A DNA stretch of 64,000 nt, taken from positions 217,996 to 281,995 of the forward strand of contig SMNH02000005.1 in NCBI GenBank assembly GCA_006383075.2, given 5' to 3'. Source of the stretch: Kordia sp. TARA_039_SRF. GTDB taxonomy: Bacteria; Bacteroidota; Bacteroidia; Flavobacteriales; Flavobacteriaceae. How positions within the stretch are numbered: the first letter of the stretch is position 1; each line of letters opens with the position of its first letter. Made by a program: the position numbers and the translations under genes. A model generated the notes under the pieces. It ran no database searches. It saw nothing but the letters and a program-made list of their open reading frames with translations, and was not told the origin of the DNA. Shown one piece after another: positions 33,481 to 43,576 of the stretch.

Positions 33481-34338
33481 ATGAAAACCTTAAAAAGCAT
33501 TGCATATAAAGGAAAAAGTGACTTTGTAAACATGGGCGGAAATTTAATTCGTCAACCGTTGCCAACACAAACGCTCGACCAAGTTGATCCGTTTTTGTTG
33601 TTGCATCACTACAAATACGATGTTGGACCGTACAGTCCTGGACTTTCACTATCACCACATCCACATCGCGGATTTGAGCCTGTAACGTTTCTCATCAAAG
33701 GAGAACAATTACACAGAGATTCGCTCGGAAACGAAGGAACACTCAGTGCTGGTGACGTACAATGGATGACCGCAGGAAGCGGAATTGTTCACGATGAAGG
33801 ACCCACAAAAGACTTTGTCGGAACGATGGAAGGAATTCAATTATGGGTAAATCTTCCTAAAAAGTTCAAAATGGCAACGCCAAAATACCAAGATATAAAG
33901 TCGGAAAACATTCCAACAATTGAGCTTGAAAACGGAAAAGGAATTATAAAAGTTGTCGCAGGCGAACTCAACGGACAAAAAGGTGCCGCGAGTACGTTTA
34001 TAGAAGTCAATGCCTTCATTGTCAACTTGGAAGCAGAAGGGAAAACCACGATTGATATTCCAAAACATCATGAAACGTTGGTGTATTTGTTAGAAGGAGA
34101 AACGCAGATTAATGAAGAGCAAACGCTCAAACTAGGGCAAATACAGCTCCTCACATTTCACAAAGATGGTGAAACAATTACGCTACGAGCCAACAAAAAC
34201 AGCACACTCTTAGTGCTTTCTGGCGAACCGATACAAGAAAAAGTCGCTTCTTGGGGACCGTATGTCATGAACACGCAAACCGAAATCATGGAAGCCATGC
34301 GCGACTATCAACAAGGAAAAATGGGGCATTTGTATTAG
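33481..34338 (+). CDS. Pirin family protein (1)
   Basis: This 285-residue two-cupin pirin has the Fe-binding residues in LSPHPHRGFEPVTFLIKGE (about residues 57-75) and GSGIVHDEGP (about 100). The C-terminal cupin is the pirin_C type (KHHETLVYLLEGETQINEE). Bacterial pirins include quercetin 2,3-dioxygenases and redox-sensing proteins. It is cytoplasmic. It lies between the MarR gene and a second, shorter pirin gene. Confidence 0.9.
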   Translation: MKTLKSIAYKGKSDFVNMGGNLIRQPLPTQTLDQVDPFLLLHHYKYDVGPYSPGLSLSPHPHRGFEPVTFLIKGEQLHRDSLGNEGTLSAGDVQWMTAGSGIVHDEGPTKDFVGTMEGIQLWVNLPKKFKMATPKYQDIKSENIPTIELENGKGIIKVVAGELNGQKGAASTFIEVNAFIVNLEAEGKTTIDIPKHHETLVYLLEGETQINEEQTLKLGQIQLLTFHKDGETITLRANKNSTLLVLSGEPIQEKVASWGPYVMNTQTEIMEAMRDYQQGKMGHLY

Positions 34339-34494
34339 GTTTTAGGTATTGGGTTTTAGGAGTTAGTAAGAAACAAATAAACAAATTGACGAATAGACGA
34401 ATTGACAAAAAGATAAAGAGTCAAGAGTCAAGACAAATCAACAAATAACAAACGACGAAAAACAAAAAACCAACAAACAAACAACACAAAAAAA
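34339..34494. repeat. Converging heptad tract between pirin genes
   Basis: Left half: TTAGGTT, TTAGGTA, TTGGGTT, TTAGGAG, TTAGTAA. Right half: AATTGAC, AGTCAAG, AGTCAAG, AACAAAT, AACAAAC, GACGAAA, AACAAAA. The switch from G/T-rich to A/C-rich is near 34375, and the tract runs from stop codon to start codon. Confidence 0.85.
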
Positions 34495-35211
34495 ATGAAA
34501 ACAATATATCACAAAGCAGATTCACGAGGAAAAGCAGACCACGGATGGTTGAAAAGTTATCACAGTTTTAGTTTTGCAAACTTTTATGATCCAAACAAAA
34601 TGGGGTTTGGACAATTACGCGTTTTAAATGACGACATTGTAAAACCAAAAATGGGCTTCGGAACACATCCGCATCAAAATATGGAAATCATTTCCATTCC
34701 GTTGAGTGGCGCCTTGTCACACAAAGACAGTATGGATAACAAACGCGCGATTACAGTAGGAGAAATACAAGTCATGTCCGCAGGAACTGGTTTGCAACAT
34801 TCTGAATTTAACGATAGTAGAACGGATGAGGTCAATTTTTTGCAATTGTGGATTCAACCTAAAGAAATGGGCGTAACACCGCGTTATGAACAAAAACAAT
34901 TTGACCAAAGTAAGCAAAACAATCAATTTCAAACTGTAGTTGCTCCCAAAGACAATATAGTAGAAGAAGCACTTTGGATTCACCAAGATGCGTACATTTC
35001 ACTAGGAAACTTTGACGCTTTGCAAACTGTGGAATTCAACTTAAAAAACGCAGCTCACGGAATCTATGTATTTGTATTGGAAGGTGAAATTGCTATTGGT
35101 AACCAAACTTTAGCTACAAAAGACGCTTTAGGTATTTGGGAAACGGAAAACGTTGAAATACACATCAAAGAAGATGCAAAAATTCTAGTGGTTGAAGTTC
35201 CGATGAATTAA
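34495..35211 (+). CDS. Pirin family protein (2), YhhW type
   Basis: This 238-residue pirin of the YhhW/quercetin dioxygenase subgroup begins YHKADSRGKADHGWLKSYHS. The iron ligands lie in MGFGTHPHQNMEIISI (about residue 60) and SAGTGLQHSEFNDS (about 98). It is shorter than the preceding pirin, and the two are not close duplicates. A strong terminator ends the redox group behind it. Confidence 0.92.
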   Translation: MKTIYHKADSRGKADHGWLKSYHSFSFANFYDPNKMGFGQLRVLNDDIVKPKMGFGTHPHQNMEIISIPLSGALSHKDSMDNKRAITVGEIQVMSAGTGLQHSEFNDSRTDEVNFLQLWIQPKEMGVTPRYEQKQFDQSKQNNQFQTVVAPKDNIVEEALWIHQDAYISLGNFDALQTVEFNLKNAAHGIYVFVLEGEIAIGNQTLATKDALGIWETENVEIHIKEDAKILVVEVPMN

Positions 35212-35236
35212 AATTACAGTCTAAAAAAAATTTAAC

Positions 35237-35290
35237 AAGGTTGTTTGAAGAGAAAAAACTTTTCAAACAACCTTTTTTAATTTCAATTCA
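35237..35290 (+). terminator. Terminator after the pirin gene
   Basis: A perfect 13-bp stem AAGGTTGTTTGAA / TTCAAACAACCTT (35237-35249 with 35272-35284) is followed by T-rich sequence. Confidence 0.88.
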
Positions 35291-35367
35291 ACTCATATCT
35301 CAAAAAATAGTTATCTTGCAAACTATTATGCGTGCATAACAAAAATAAACTATTCTTTTTTTGATAG

Positions 35368-37434
<2,067 letters not shown>

Positions 37435-37638
37435 TGTTAGGTTTTTTGTTGTCTGTTTTTTGTTTTTCGAAGTTTCAAAGAATATACTTTTAAAATATAA
37501 AATTAGTTTTGCTAAAAGCTAAAAGACTAAGAACCGCCAAAAAACGAATAACAAAAAACAGTCCAAAAGCGAAGCATTCTAACAGCAAAGCGATCTAATA
37601 CCAAACAGCGAAGCGACCTAAAACCCAACACCCAACAC
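37435..37638. repeat. Converging heptad tract, dienoyl-CoA reductase / TraB genes
   Basis: From the left, T/G-rich units (GTTTTTT, GTTGTCT, GTTTTTT, GTTTTTC) run away from the reductase gene. From the right, on the minus strand, units TAGGTGT, TGGGTGT, TGGGTTT, TAGGTCG, CTTCGCT run away from the TraB gene, and TTTTTGT, TATTCGT, TTTTTGG lie further in. The minus-strand order matches the tract at 14271-14395. Confidence 0.85.
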
Positions 37639-38529
37639 CTAATAAACCGGTTCCACCGTATATCCTTGTTTTCTTAGCAAATTAATTACGCCTTGTTCGC
37701 CAGGTAAATGTAATGCGCCAATTCCAATGAATGCAGGCGCTTCTGTGGCAATTTTTTCAATTAGCGGAATCCAATTGCGATTGCGTTGATCGACTAAACT
37801 TTCTTGAAAATCAGCTTCCAAACCTTGTTCTGTCATCACATTGAGTAAACCTTCCAAATCTTCAGCGTTGTAATATTTGGTCATCTTATCGAAGCTTTCA
37901 CGACTTTCATCCATGCCTGAATTTGCCATTTCTACAAGCGATTTTAATTGTTCATCGTACGGAATTTTGTCAAACACTTTCATTTGGTCTTCAATTGTTT
38001 CCAAGCCAATAATAGTTTCATTTTGTTCTTTGGCAATTTTCATAAACTCCGTTTCATACGCCGTTCCGTTCTCGCAAACTGCCATTTTTGACGTCAAAGT
38101 CGCAGTAATAGCAAAAGGTTTCATGGTGTTAAACATTTTCAAATCCACACCAACTTGCTCCTTAAAAAAATCTGACAACGTTTTATAATCGTCTTCATTC
38201 ATCATGCCTTTGATGGTTTTTCCTTTTTCCATAAAAATCAGCTTCATCATATTGGCTTGTAATTTTGGATCGGACATGTCAATTTCCAATACCAAACGCT
38301 CGGTTTCGTCAAACGCTTTTCGCAGTTTATCTGTGTATGTATAATCACAGGTTAGGTGTATTGTTCCATATAAATACGAAGGCTTGGTGATGTCTTTTCC
38401 AGAAATTTTCCAAAGTAACGAGTTGGCTAATTTTGGACTTTCACTTGCTTTTGCGGCAGATTTGCTAGACTTACAACTGATAAAAACTATTAAGAAAAGT
38501 ACTAGTAATGCGGAAACTTTTTTCTTCAT
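37639..38529 (-). CDS. TraB/GumN family lipoprotein
   Basis: This 296-residue lipoprotein has signal MKKKVSALLVLFLIVFISC, lipobox FISC, and a Ser/Lys/Ala-rich linker. The mature part is a TraB/GumN domain: SYLYGTIHLTCDYTYT (about residue 50), a Glu in LVLEIDMSDP, and the C-terminal GIGALHLPGEQGVINLLRKQ. The conserved GTIH and GALHL histidines suggest a metal-dependent hydrolase related to Tiki proteases. No partner gene is adjacent. Confidence 0.9.
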   Translation of the reverse strand: MKKKVSALLVLFLIVFISCKSSKSAAKASESPKLANSLLWKISGKDITKPSYLYGTIHLTCDYTYTDKLRKAFDETERLVLEIDMSDPKLQANMMKLIFMEKGKTIKGMMNEDDYKTLSDFFKEQVGVDLKMFNTMKPFAITATLTSKMAVCENGTAYETEFMKIAKEQNETIIGLETIEDQMKVFDKIPYDEQLKSLVEMANSGMDESRESFDKMTKYYNAEDLEGLLNVMTEQGLEADFQESLVDQRNRNWIPLIEKIATEAPAFIGIGALHLPGEQGVINLLRKQGYTVEPVY

Positions 38530-38675
38530 GAATACGAATTTAGTATAAAGCTAATTTGCGCTAAATATACTAAAAATATACCCGTATTTTTTGAAACTTT
38601 ACGGGAAGTCTAGTAGAATTGCGAAAATTAATTTTTTGGTTTTTAGATTAAAATTCGATATTTGCAACTCACTAC

Positions 38676-38781
38676 GCGCAAAGGATTGAGGTATCTGTTG
38701 GAGCTCCTCAAAGAGAGCGACTACCGAAAGCCTGACTTTTATGTTTGCTGAGGTACTCAAAGCAAAACATAAAAGGTGCGC
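38676..38781 (+). ncRNA. Candidate structured leader RNA before a small membrane protein
   Basis: GCGCA (38676-38680) pairs with TGCGC (38777-38781), closing a domain. Inside are a 6-bp stem TTGAGG/CCTCAA (38686-38691 with 38706-38711) and a long hairpin (38736-38749 with 38761-38775, one bulge). Its terminal loop repeats GAG...CTC. The stretch is GC-richer than its surroundings, non-coding, and ends 14 bp before the start codon. I cannot match it to a riboswitch I know. No poly-T follows the long hairpin, so a terminator is unlikely. Confidence 0.5.
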
Positions 38782-38795
38782 CAAAACAACAAACT

Positions 38796-38978
38796 ATGGG
38801 AATGAATAAAAATACAGTATTAGGATATGCCACATTAATTATGATTATTGTGGGAATGGGTTTAATTGCATTAGGAGCTTTTAGATATGATGAAGTTGCA
38901 GGATACGGATTTGCCGCAGTTGGTGTTGGCTTTTTTGCCATTGCTTGGGTTTTTAATGCACTGAAAGGTAGAGTGTAA
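38796..38978 (+). CDS. CAL67264 family small membrane protein
   Basis: This is a 60-residue protein from the ATG at 38796 (MGMNKNTVLGYATLIMIIVG); the ATG at 38802 is an alternative. It has two transmembrane helices with a short FRYDEVAGYG loop. It resembles the small Flavobacteriia membrane family named after CAL67264, whose function is unknown to me. The upstream frame extension lies in the structured RNA and is not coding. A terminator follows. Confidence 0.8.
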   Translation: MGMNKNTVLGYATLIMIIVGMGLIALGAFRYDEVAGYGFAAVGVGFFAIAWVFNALKGRV

Positions 38979-39006
38979 GACTTAATTACTGATATATTAA
39001 AAATAG

Positions 39007-39031
39007 AGCTTCCACATTGGAAGCTTTTTTT
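39007..39031 (+). terminator. Terminator after the small membrane protein
   Basis: AGCTTCCA / TGGAAGCT with a 3-nt loop is followed by six or seven T. Confidence 0.9.
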
Positions 39032-39212
39032 ATGCAAAAGTTTATATTTTGAATGAAAAATTGTAGATTTACCAAGAATCGAAATTTTAGTATTTTAAAA
39101 AAGTTGTCAAGTAAACGAAATATTCTTGAGCATTTTTTTTCGGTTCGTCCCAAAAATTAGTTGAACTCACTTCGGTGAAAAAGCTTTTCTTAGCAAGAGC
39201 AATATCAAATAC

Positions 39213-39743
39213 ATGGAGTTAGAAGTACTCATTGACCAATTTCAAAAAAAAGATGCCAAAGCCTTTGAAGCGTTATACCAAATGTATAACGACAGTATTT
39301 TTGGTGTCATCAATACCATTGTGAAAAATGATGATATTGCCACCGAAGTTATGCAAGACGTTTTTATAAAAGCCTGGAATAAAGCAGATACCTATGCTGC
39401 TAAAAAAGGGCGTTTCTTTACGTGGTTGCTGAATATTGCTAGAAATGCAGCCATCGATAAAACCCGTTCAAAATCATTTAAAAACTCGCAACAAAACCAA
39501 GACATCGATTTTTTCGTACATAGTATTGAAAGCAATGATCAATTGGATTCAAAAGTCAATGCCATAGGAATAAAAAAGTATGTGGGCAAGTTGGCAGAAA
39601 AGTGCAAACAGGTTATTGAATTTCTATATTTTAAAGGATATACCCAAAAAGAAGCTTCGGAAGAGCTCGATATTCCTTTAGGAACTATTAAAACAAGAAA
39701 TAGAAACTGTATTGGTGAACTTAGAAAAGCGTTGGAAGTATAA
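39213..39743 (+). CDS. RNA polymerase ECF sigma factor
   Basis: This 176-residue sigma-70 family ECF factor has region 2 (EVMQDVFIKAWNKADTY, GRFFTWLLNIARNAAIDKTR) and region 4 (YTQKEASEELDIPLGTIKTR). Its stop is 2 bp before the anti-sigma gene. The arrangement matches SigK/RskA-like pairs, in which a membrane anti-sigma protein holds the sigma factor until an envelope or redox signal. I did not recognise its promoter. Confidence 0.94.
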   Translation: MELEVLIDQFQKKDAKAFEALYQMYNDSIFGVINTIVKNDDIATEVMQDVFIKAWNKADTYAAKKGRFFTWLLNIARNAAIDKTRSKSFKNSQQNQDIDFFVHSIESNDQLDSKVNAIGIKKYVGKLAEKCKQVIEFLYFKGYTQKEASEELDIPLGTIKTRNRNCIGELRKALEV

Positions 39744-39745
39744 AA

Positions 39746-40573
39746 ATGGATAGTAAAGAATACATAGAATCTGGAATTTTGGAACTGTATGTTGCAGGCG
39801 CACTTTCTCAAAAAGAAAATGAAGAAGTGTATGCAATGATGCAACAGTATCCAGAAGTGAAACAAGAAGTGCTTTCCATTGAAGCTGCCGTTGTCAGTCT
39901 GACAGCCGCAACTGCAACAAGAGATACTTCAAGTATATTTGACACGATTAAGAAAAAATTAGGACTTTCTTCTAGTACTGCTTCGGATGCAGATGAAACA
40001 CCTGTGATTCCGTTGCAGGAGAAAAAATCATCGTCGTTGTTCCGCTACGCTGGCTGGGCAGCTGCCATTGTATTTGCAACTGGTTTGTTGTACACGGCAG
40101 TTTTGTATAACGATTTAGAATCTGAAATTGAAATTGTTCGCGCTGAACGAGAAGATTTAAAGAATAAAATCTACGAAGCAAATAGCGACTTAACAGCTGC
40201 AAACGAATTGTTAGACGCATTGCGAACCAAAGATATTATTACGGTTCCGTTGGGTGGACAGCAAGTTTCTCCAGAATCGTATGCGAAAGTGTACTGGGAT
40301 AAAAAATCGAATAGTATTTACTTAGATTTACAAGGATTACCAGAACCACCTCCAGGCAAAGTATATCAGGTTTGGTCATTAAAACTAAATCCGTTGACGC
40401 CAACAAGTTTAGGTGTCATCGAAGACTTTGCGGGCGACAAAGACAAAGTGTTTGATTTAGAAAACGCAAACGAATCTGAAGCTTTCGGAATTACTTTAGA
40501 GCCAGCTGGCGGAAGTGAATCGCCAACATTGGAGCAATTGTACACGTTAGGTGTTGTGGCTTCGAATCCTTAA
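39746..40573 (+). CDS. Anti-sigma factor, RskA type
   Basis: This is a 275-residue single-pass membrane protein. The N-terminal cytoplasmic part (ILELYVAGALSQKENEEVYA) is the anti-sigma binding helix bundle. The membrane helix is YAGWAAAIVFATGLLYTAVL (about residues 97-116), followed by a short coiled coil (EIEIVRAEREDLKNKIYE). The periplasmic RskA C-terminal domain has QQVSPESYAKVYW and GKVYQVWSLKLNPLTPTSLG. It is coupled to the sigma gene with a 2-bp gap. Confidence 0.93.
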   Translation: MDSKEYIESGILELYVAGALSQKENEEVYAMMQQYPEVKQEVLSIEAAVVSLTAATATRDTSSIFDTIKKKLGLSSSTASDADETPVIPLQEKKSSSLFRYAGWAAAIVFATGLLYTAVLYNDLESEIEIVRAEREDLKNKIYEANSDLTAANELLDALRTKDIITVPLGGQQVSPESYAKVYWDKKSNSIYLDLQGLPEPPPGKVYQVWSLKLNPLTPTSLGVIEDFAGDKDKVFDLENANESEAFGITLEPAGGSESPTLEQLYTLGVVASNP

Positions 40574-40596
40574 AAAAATACATACAATAGTATAGC

Positions 40597-40624
40597 AAAG
40601 CGAACCAAAAGGTTCGCTTTTTTT
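40597..40624 (+). terminator. Terminator of the sigma/anti-sigma operon
   Basis: AAAGCGAACC / GGTTCGCTTT with an AAAA loop is followed by T-rich sequence. Confidence 0.92.
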
Positions 40625-40747
40625 GTTTGTAGTTTTAGTTTGAAGAAAATTTCTATTCAAAACACATCATAAACTCTAGTTAAATAAACATGCTGTACGA
40701 CAATCATTTATATATTTGAAATGTTTTTTAATCCAATAAGTAGATAA

Positions 40748-40918
40748 ATGAGATGTTTTGTTTGTATAATTCTGTTGTTTTTTTCAGAACACAGCTACAG
40801 TCAAGCAACATCGAGTACTGAATTTAAGTTAAAAATCACACATAAAGAAAACCAATAAAATAACTGGAAGTAAGTTCTATTTAGAAAATGAAATGATTAC
40901 AATTCATGAAAGCAACTA
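40748..40918 (+). pseudogene. Decayed small exported protein
   Basis: An ATG at 40748 opens a 36-residue frame starting MRCFVCIILLFFSEHSYSQA, a convincing signal peptide with cleavage after SYSQ, that stops at 40858. In another frame the reading continues as KKTNKITGSKFYLENE and MITIHESN, with stop at 40918. This looks like one short gene broken by a frameshift near 40840-40858. It overlaps the start of the next exported gene by 13 bp. It could instead be a genuine 36-residue secreted peptide. Confidence 0.4.
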
Positions 40919-41475
40919 AGTATATTTTTCTATTGATTTTTTCTTTTTTTACGAGCATTACTTTAGCTCAAAACGGATATTTTCTATCAAAATCAATACA
41001 GCTACATTTTAAAGAAATTACACATACTGATACATTGATTAATTTTGAAATATACCAAAATAGTATTTTCATTGATCAAAAATTTGGAAACGCGCACAAT
41101 ACACAAAATTATGACTTTGATGCTGCTAACGAAACCTATATTTTCAGTTATGGACGTATCGGAATTGGTTCAGGAAATGAAAAAAACCATATGAAATGTC
41201 CAGAATTAATAGTGAAGTTATCTTTTGAAAAAGAAGTAAAGCGTCGTGATGGTAGAATAGCACAAATTATTTATTATAGATATATTCCCATTTTACTATC
41301 AGTAACACAAAAAACAGAGGATAGAATCATAAAAGTTGCAAATATTGATCTCAATCCACTTTTGAAAAATCATTCAAAAATGATATCCATTGAGCATAAA
41401 AACGACTACACATTGCTAAGTCACCAAGAATTAGCACAACCTTTTATCATGACGGAACTTGTAAAAATATTCTAA
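40906..41475 (+). CDS. Exported protein of unknown function
   Basis: This is a 189-residue protein with signal MKATKYIFLLIFSFFTSITLAQ. The mature part is rich in beta-strand patterns (TLINFEIYQNSIFIDQKFG; DAANETYIFSYGRIGIGSG) and ends with VTQKTEDRIIKVANIDLNPL and a polar tail. No lipobox, metal site or known domain is evident to me. It follows a decayed exported gene and has its own terminator. Confidence 0.65.
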   Translation: MKATKYIFLLIFSFFTSITLAQNGYFLSKSIQLHFKEITHTDTLINFEIYQNSIFIDQKFGNAHNTQNYDFDAANETYIFSYGRIGIGSGNEKNHMKCPELIVKLSFEKEVKRRDGRIAQIIYYRYIPILLSVTQKTEDRIIKVANIDLNPLLKNHSKMISIEHKNDYTLLSHQELAQPFIMTELVKIF

Positions 41476-41482
41476 CATAAAG

Positions 41483-41511
41483 AAAGACACTCCAAAAATG
41501 AAGTGTCTTTT
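41483..41511 (+). terminator. Terminator after the exported protein gene
   Basis: AAAGACACT / AGTGTCTTT with a 10-nt loop is followed by a short T tract. Confidence 0.75.
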
Positions 41512-41566
41512 CAATAAAAACCAATCGCCTAACAAAAAGTTAGATTTTCAATACTTAATCAACTAC

Positions 41567-42862
41567 TTATAATCGCTGTATTTTTTGTGTCATTACAGGT
41601 CCGAGTTCAAAACTACTTTCCAGTAATTCGGTTTTAATATCTTTGATAGCCGCTGTTTTTCCATTGGCTTTTAAAATCTCTGCTATATGGTATTGTGCTA
41701 CAGGTTCAAAAGTTTTGTCAATCACATGTTCTTCCGCAATTTCTAATGCTTTTGAAGCATTTCCATGTAAATAATATGTCCAAGCCAACAAATCGTATGC
41801 TTGCGCTGTTGGGCGCAATTTCACTTCTAACTGTGCTAATTCAAGTGCTTTTTTGGTATTATTCAATTCTTCAGAAAGAATCGTGATAGCATACGCATTG
41901 TACATGACACCATAATTTTCATCTTCAATAGCATTCATAAATGCTTGAATATTTTTTTCTTTTTCAGCAGTTTCTCCCATCTGTTCGGCAATTTCTGCCT
42001 TCAGCAAATAATAATCAGGGGCTTTGTATTGTGACATGATGGAATTTAAAATTCGCAACGCTTCTTCTGGATTGTTCTCGTGGGAAAATACAATCCAAGC
42101 AATTCCTTTTTTGGCATACGCATCGTTCGCATCAAGTTCCAACGCCTTTACATAATGCTCGTACGAATCTTGAATTCTTCCGGCGTGACCGTAAAAGTCA
42201 GCCAAATTTGTATACGACCATTGCTTTAACGAAGCATTATTGGCTTCTTCGGCTTTTTGCATTGCCTTTTCCATCATTTTAATGGCAGCCATTAATTTTC
42301 CTTCATGATCATACCATTTTGACAAGCGAATCATAGCGTCGAAGCTCTTTTCATTCTTAAAAATTGAAAGATACTTTTCCGCTTCTTCTATATTTCCAAG
42401 TTCTAAATGCACATCAAACAACATCTTTTGCGTTGCTTGAAGATTTTCGCCCAACACTTCCGCTTTTTTCAATAAAGACAACGCTTCTTGAAAACGATGT
42501 TGCGAGATATAGTTTCTAGCCAAACTGCGAATATGTCCTGCATACTGATAATTTGTCCGCTCATTTAAAAGTTCCAAATGCTTGGCAGCTTCTACTAAGT
42601 GAGAAACATCGCCTGTTGCTGAGAACAATTGAGAATGCGCACTTGAAACTTTTGCATGATACGGAAATTGATTTGGGGATTTTGCTAATTTTTTTGTCCA
42701 AAACGAAAACTCTTCTTGTGCGGCTGTAGCAGCTGTATTTTCAGCTACTTCCAAGTATGAATTATACGTTTCAGCATTTGTTATATTTTTTGATGGAGTT
42801 GAGGTACAGCTTATCAAAAGCAGTCCGACTCCGAGTAATTGATATGTGATTGATTTTTTCAT
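41567..42862 (-). CDS. TPR-repeat lipoprotein
   Basis: This is a 431-residue lipoprotein with signal MKKSITYQLLGVGLLLISC and lipobox LISC. The mature part is a run of tetratricopeptide repeats, for example HRFQEALSLLKKAEVLGEN, GRIQDSYEHYVKALELDAND and GNASKALEIAEEHV. It is predicted to sit on the periplasmic or outer side of the membrane as a scaffold. It is the last gene after two DUF4331 genes on the same strand, with a nested hairpin between. Confidence 0.88.
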   Translation of the reverse strand: MKKSITYQLLGVGLLLISCTSTPSKNITNAETYNSYLEVAENTAATAAQEEFSFWTKKLAKSPNQFPYHAKVSSAHSQLFSATGDVSHLVEAAKHLELLNERTNYQYAGHIRSLARNYISQHRFQEALSLLKKAEVLGENLQATQKMLFDVHLELGNIEEAEKYLSIFKNEKSFDAMIRLSKWYDHEGKLMAAIKMMEKAMQKAEEANNASLKQWSYTNLADFYGHAGRIQDSYEHYVKALELDANDAYAKKGIAWIVFSHENNPEEALRILNSIMSQYKAPDYYLLKAEIAEQMGETAEKEKNIQAFMNAIEDENYGVMYNAYAITILSEELNNTKKALELAQLEVKLRPTAQAYDLLAWTYYLHGNASKALEIAEEHVIDKTFEPVAQYHIAEILKANGKTAAIKDIKTELLESSFELGPVMTQKIQRL

Positions 42863-42895
42863 TGGTTTTTATATTTTGGGTGAATGCTACATTGA

Positions 42896-42982
42896 AAGCT
42901 GAAAAGAGAGCATTTAGCTGATCGTAAACTAAATAAAACAAAAACTATTTGCGCTAAATGCTCCTTTACTGCAATTCAGCTT
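42896..42982 (-). promoter_or_regulatory. Nested inverted repeat between DUF4331 and TPR genes
   Basis: An 11-bp repeat GAGCATTTAGC / GCTAAATGCTC (42908-42918 with 42953-42963) lies inside an 8-bp repeat AAGCTGAA / TTCAGCTT (42896-42903 with 42975-42982). The central loop is 34 nt. There is no clear T-run, so it may act as an RNA-stability or attenuation structure rather than a full terminator. Confidence 0.6.
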
Positions 42983-42985
42983 AAA

Positions 42986-43543
42986 TTACCATGGTGAGGC
43001 TAAGTATGGAAAAGAGGACAAAAAAGGCTTGTCGTTGGCGTCAACATGATCATCAGAAAGATTTGGGTTTTCTGTGAAGTCTTCGCCTCCAAAAATTAAT
43101 AGTAATTCCACAGTAATTACATCGTCTGCTAGTGCGCGACCAGTCAATACGTTTGTTCCGTCATAAAATGTCGTAGTTCCGTCTAGGGAAACATTTAGCA
43201 CATCTGTTGCAAGCAATCCAGTAAATGTAGCAGCATCTAGTCCTAATGCATTTTGGTCACCAGGATTGGCATATGCTGGACTCAGTGCAGTTAAATTGGT
43301 TTGAAACATGCTTTGAAATGCAGCATTTTGTTGTGATGGAATTGTAGTATTAAAAGCGTCTTTACTCGCCGATCCTACAAAAACCGTGTTTACCGCAGGT
43401 CTTCCCATTTGGTCTTGCTGTGCGAATGTCCCTGAAAAATCAGGTGTATTATCAATGACGATTGTATTGTCGTCGGAAGAGCAACTTGTCATCGTAAACA
43501 AGCCTAAAAGTGCTATTCCGAATATATTTTTTATAGTTTTCAT
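42986..43543 (-). CDS. DUF4331 lipoprotein, C-terminal half
   Basis: This is a 185-residue lipoprotein with signal MKTIKNIFGIALLGLFTMTS and lipobox MTSC. The mature part carries only the C-terminal hallmarks of DUF4331: QDQMGRPAVNTVFVG (about residue 44) and the terminal LSDDHVDANDKPFLSSFPYL. The matching N-terminal half is encoded by the next gene upstream (33 bp away). The family's function is unknown. Confidence 0.88.
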   Translation of the reverse strand: MKTIKNIFGIALLGLFTMTSCSSDDNTIVIDNTPDFSGTFAQQDQMGRPAVNTVFVGSASKDAFNTTIPSQQNAAFQSMFQTNLTALSPAYANPGDQNALGLDAATFTGLLATDVLNVSLDGTTTFYDGTNVLTGRALADDVITVELLLIFGGEDFTENPNLSDDHVDANDKPFLSSFPYLASPW

Positions 43544-43576
43544 TTGTATATTATTTGTGATTAATAGGTAGATTGA

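Noticed and set aside
38676..38781. tRNA or other standard RNA gene
   Set aside because: The closing stem is 5 bp, there is no T-loop or anticodon arm, and no CCA end; it does not match tmRNA, RNase P or SRP features that I know.
38745..38795. Longer start for the small membrane protein
   Set aside because: The extension lies in the structured RNA candidate, and the family begins with MGMNKNTVLG or MNKNTVLG.
40976..41475. Exported protein as homologue of the preceding decayed gene
   Set aside because: Both have signal peptides, but I could not align the mature parts convincingly, so I do not claim a duplication.
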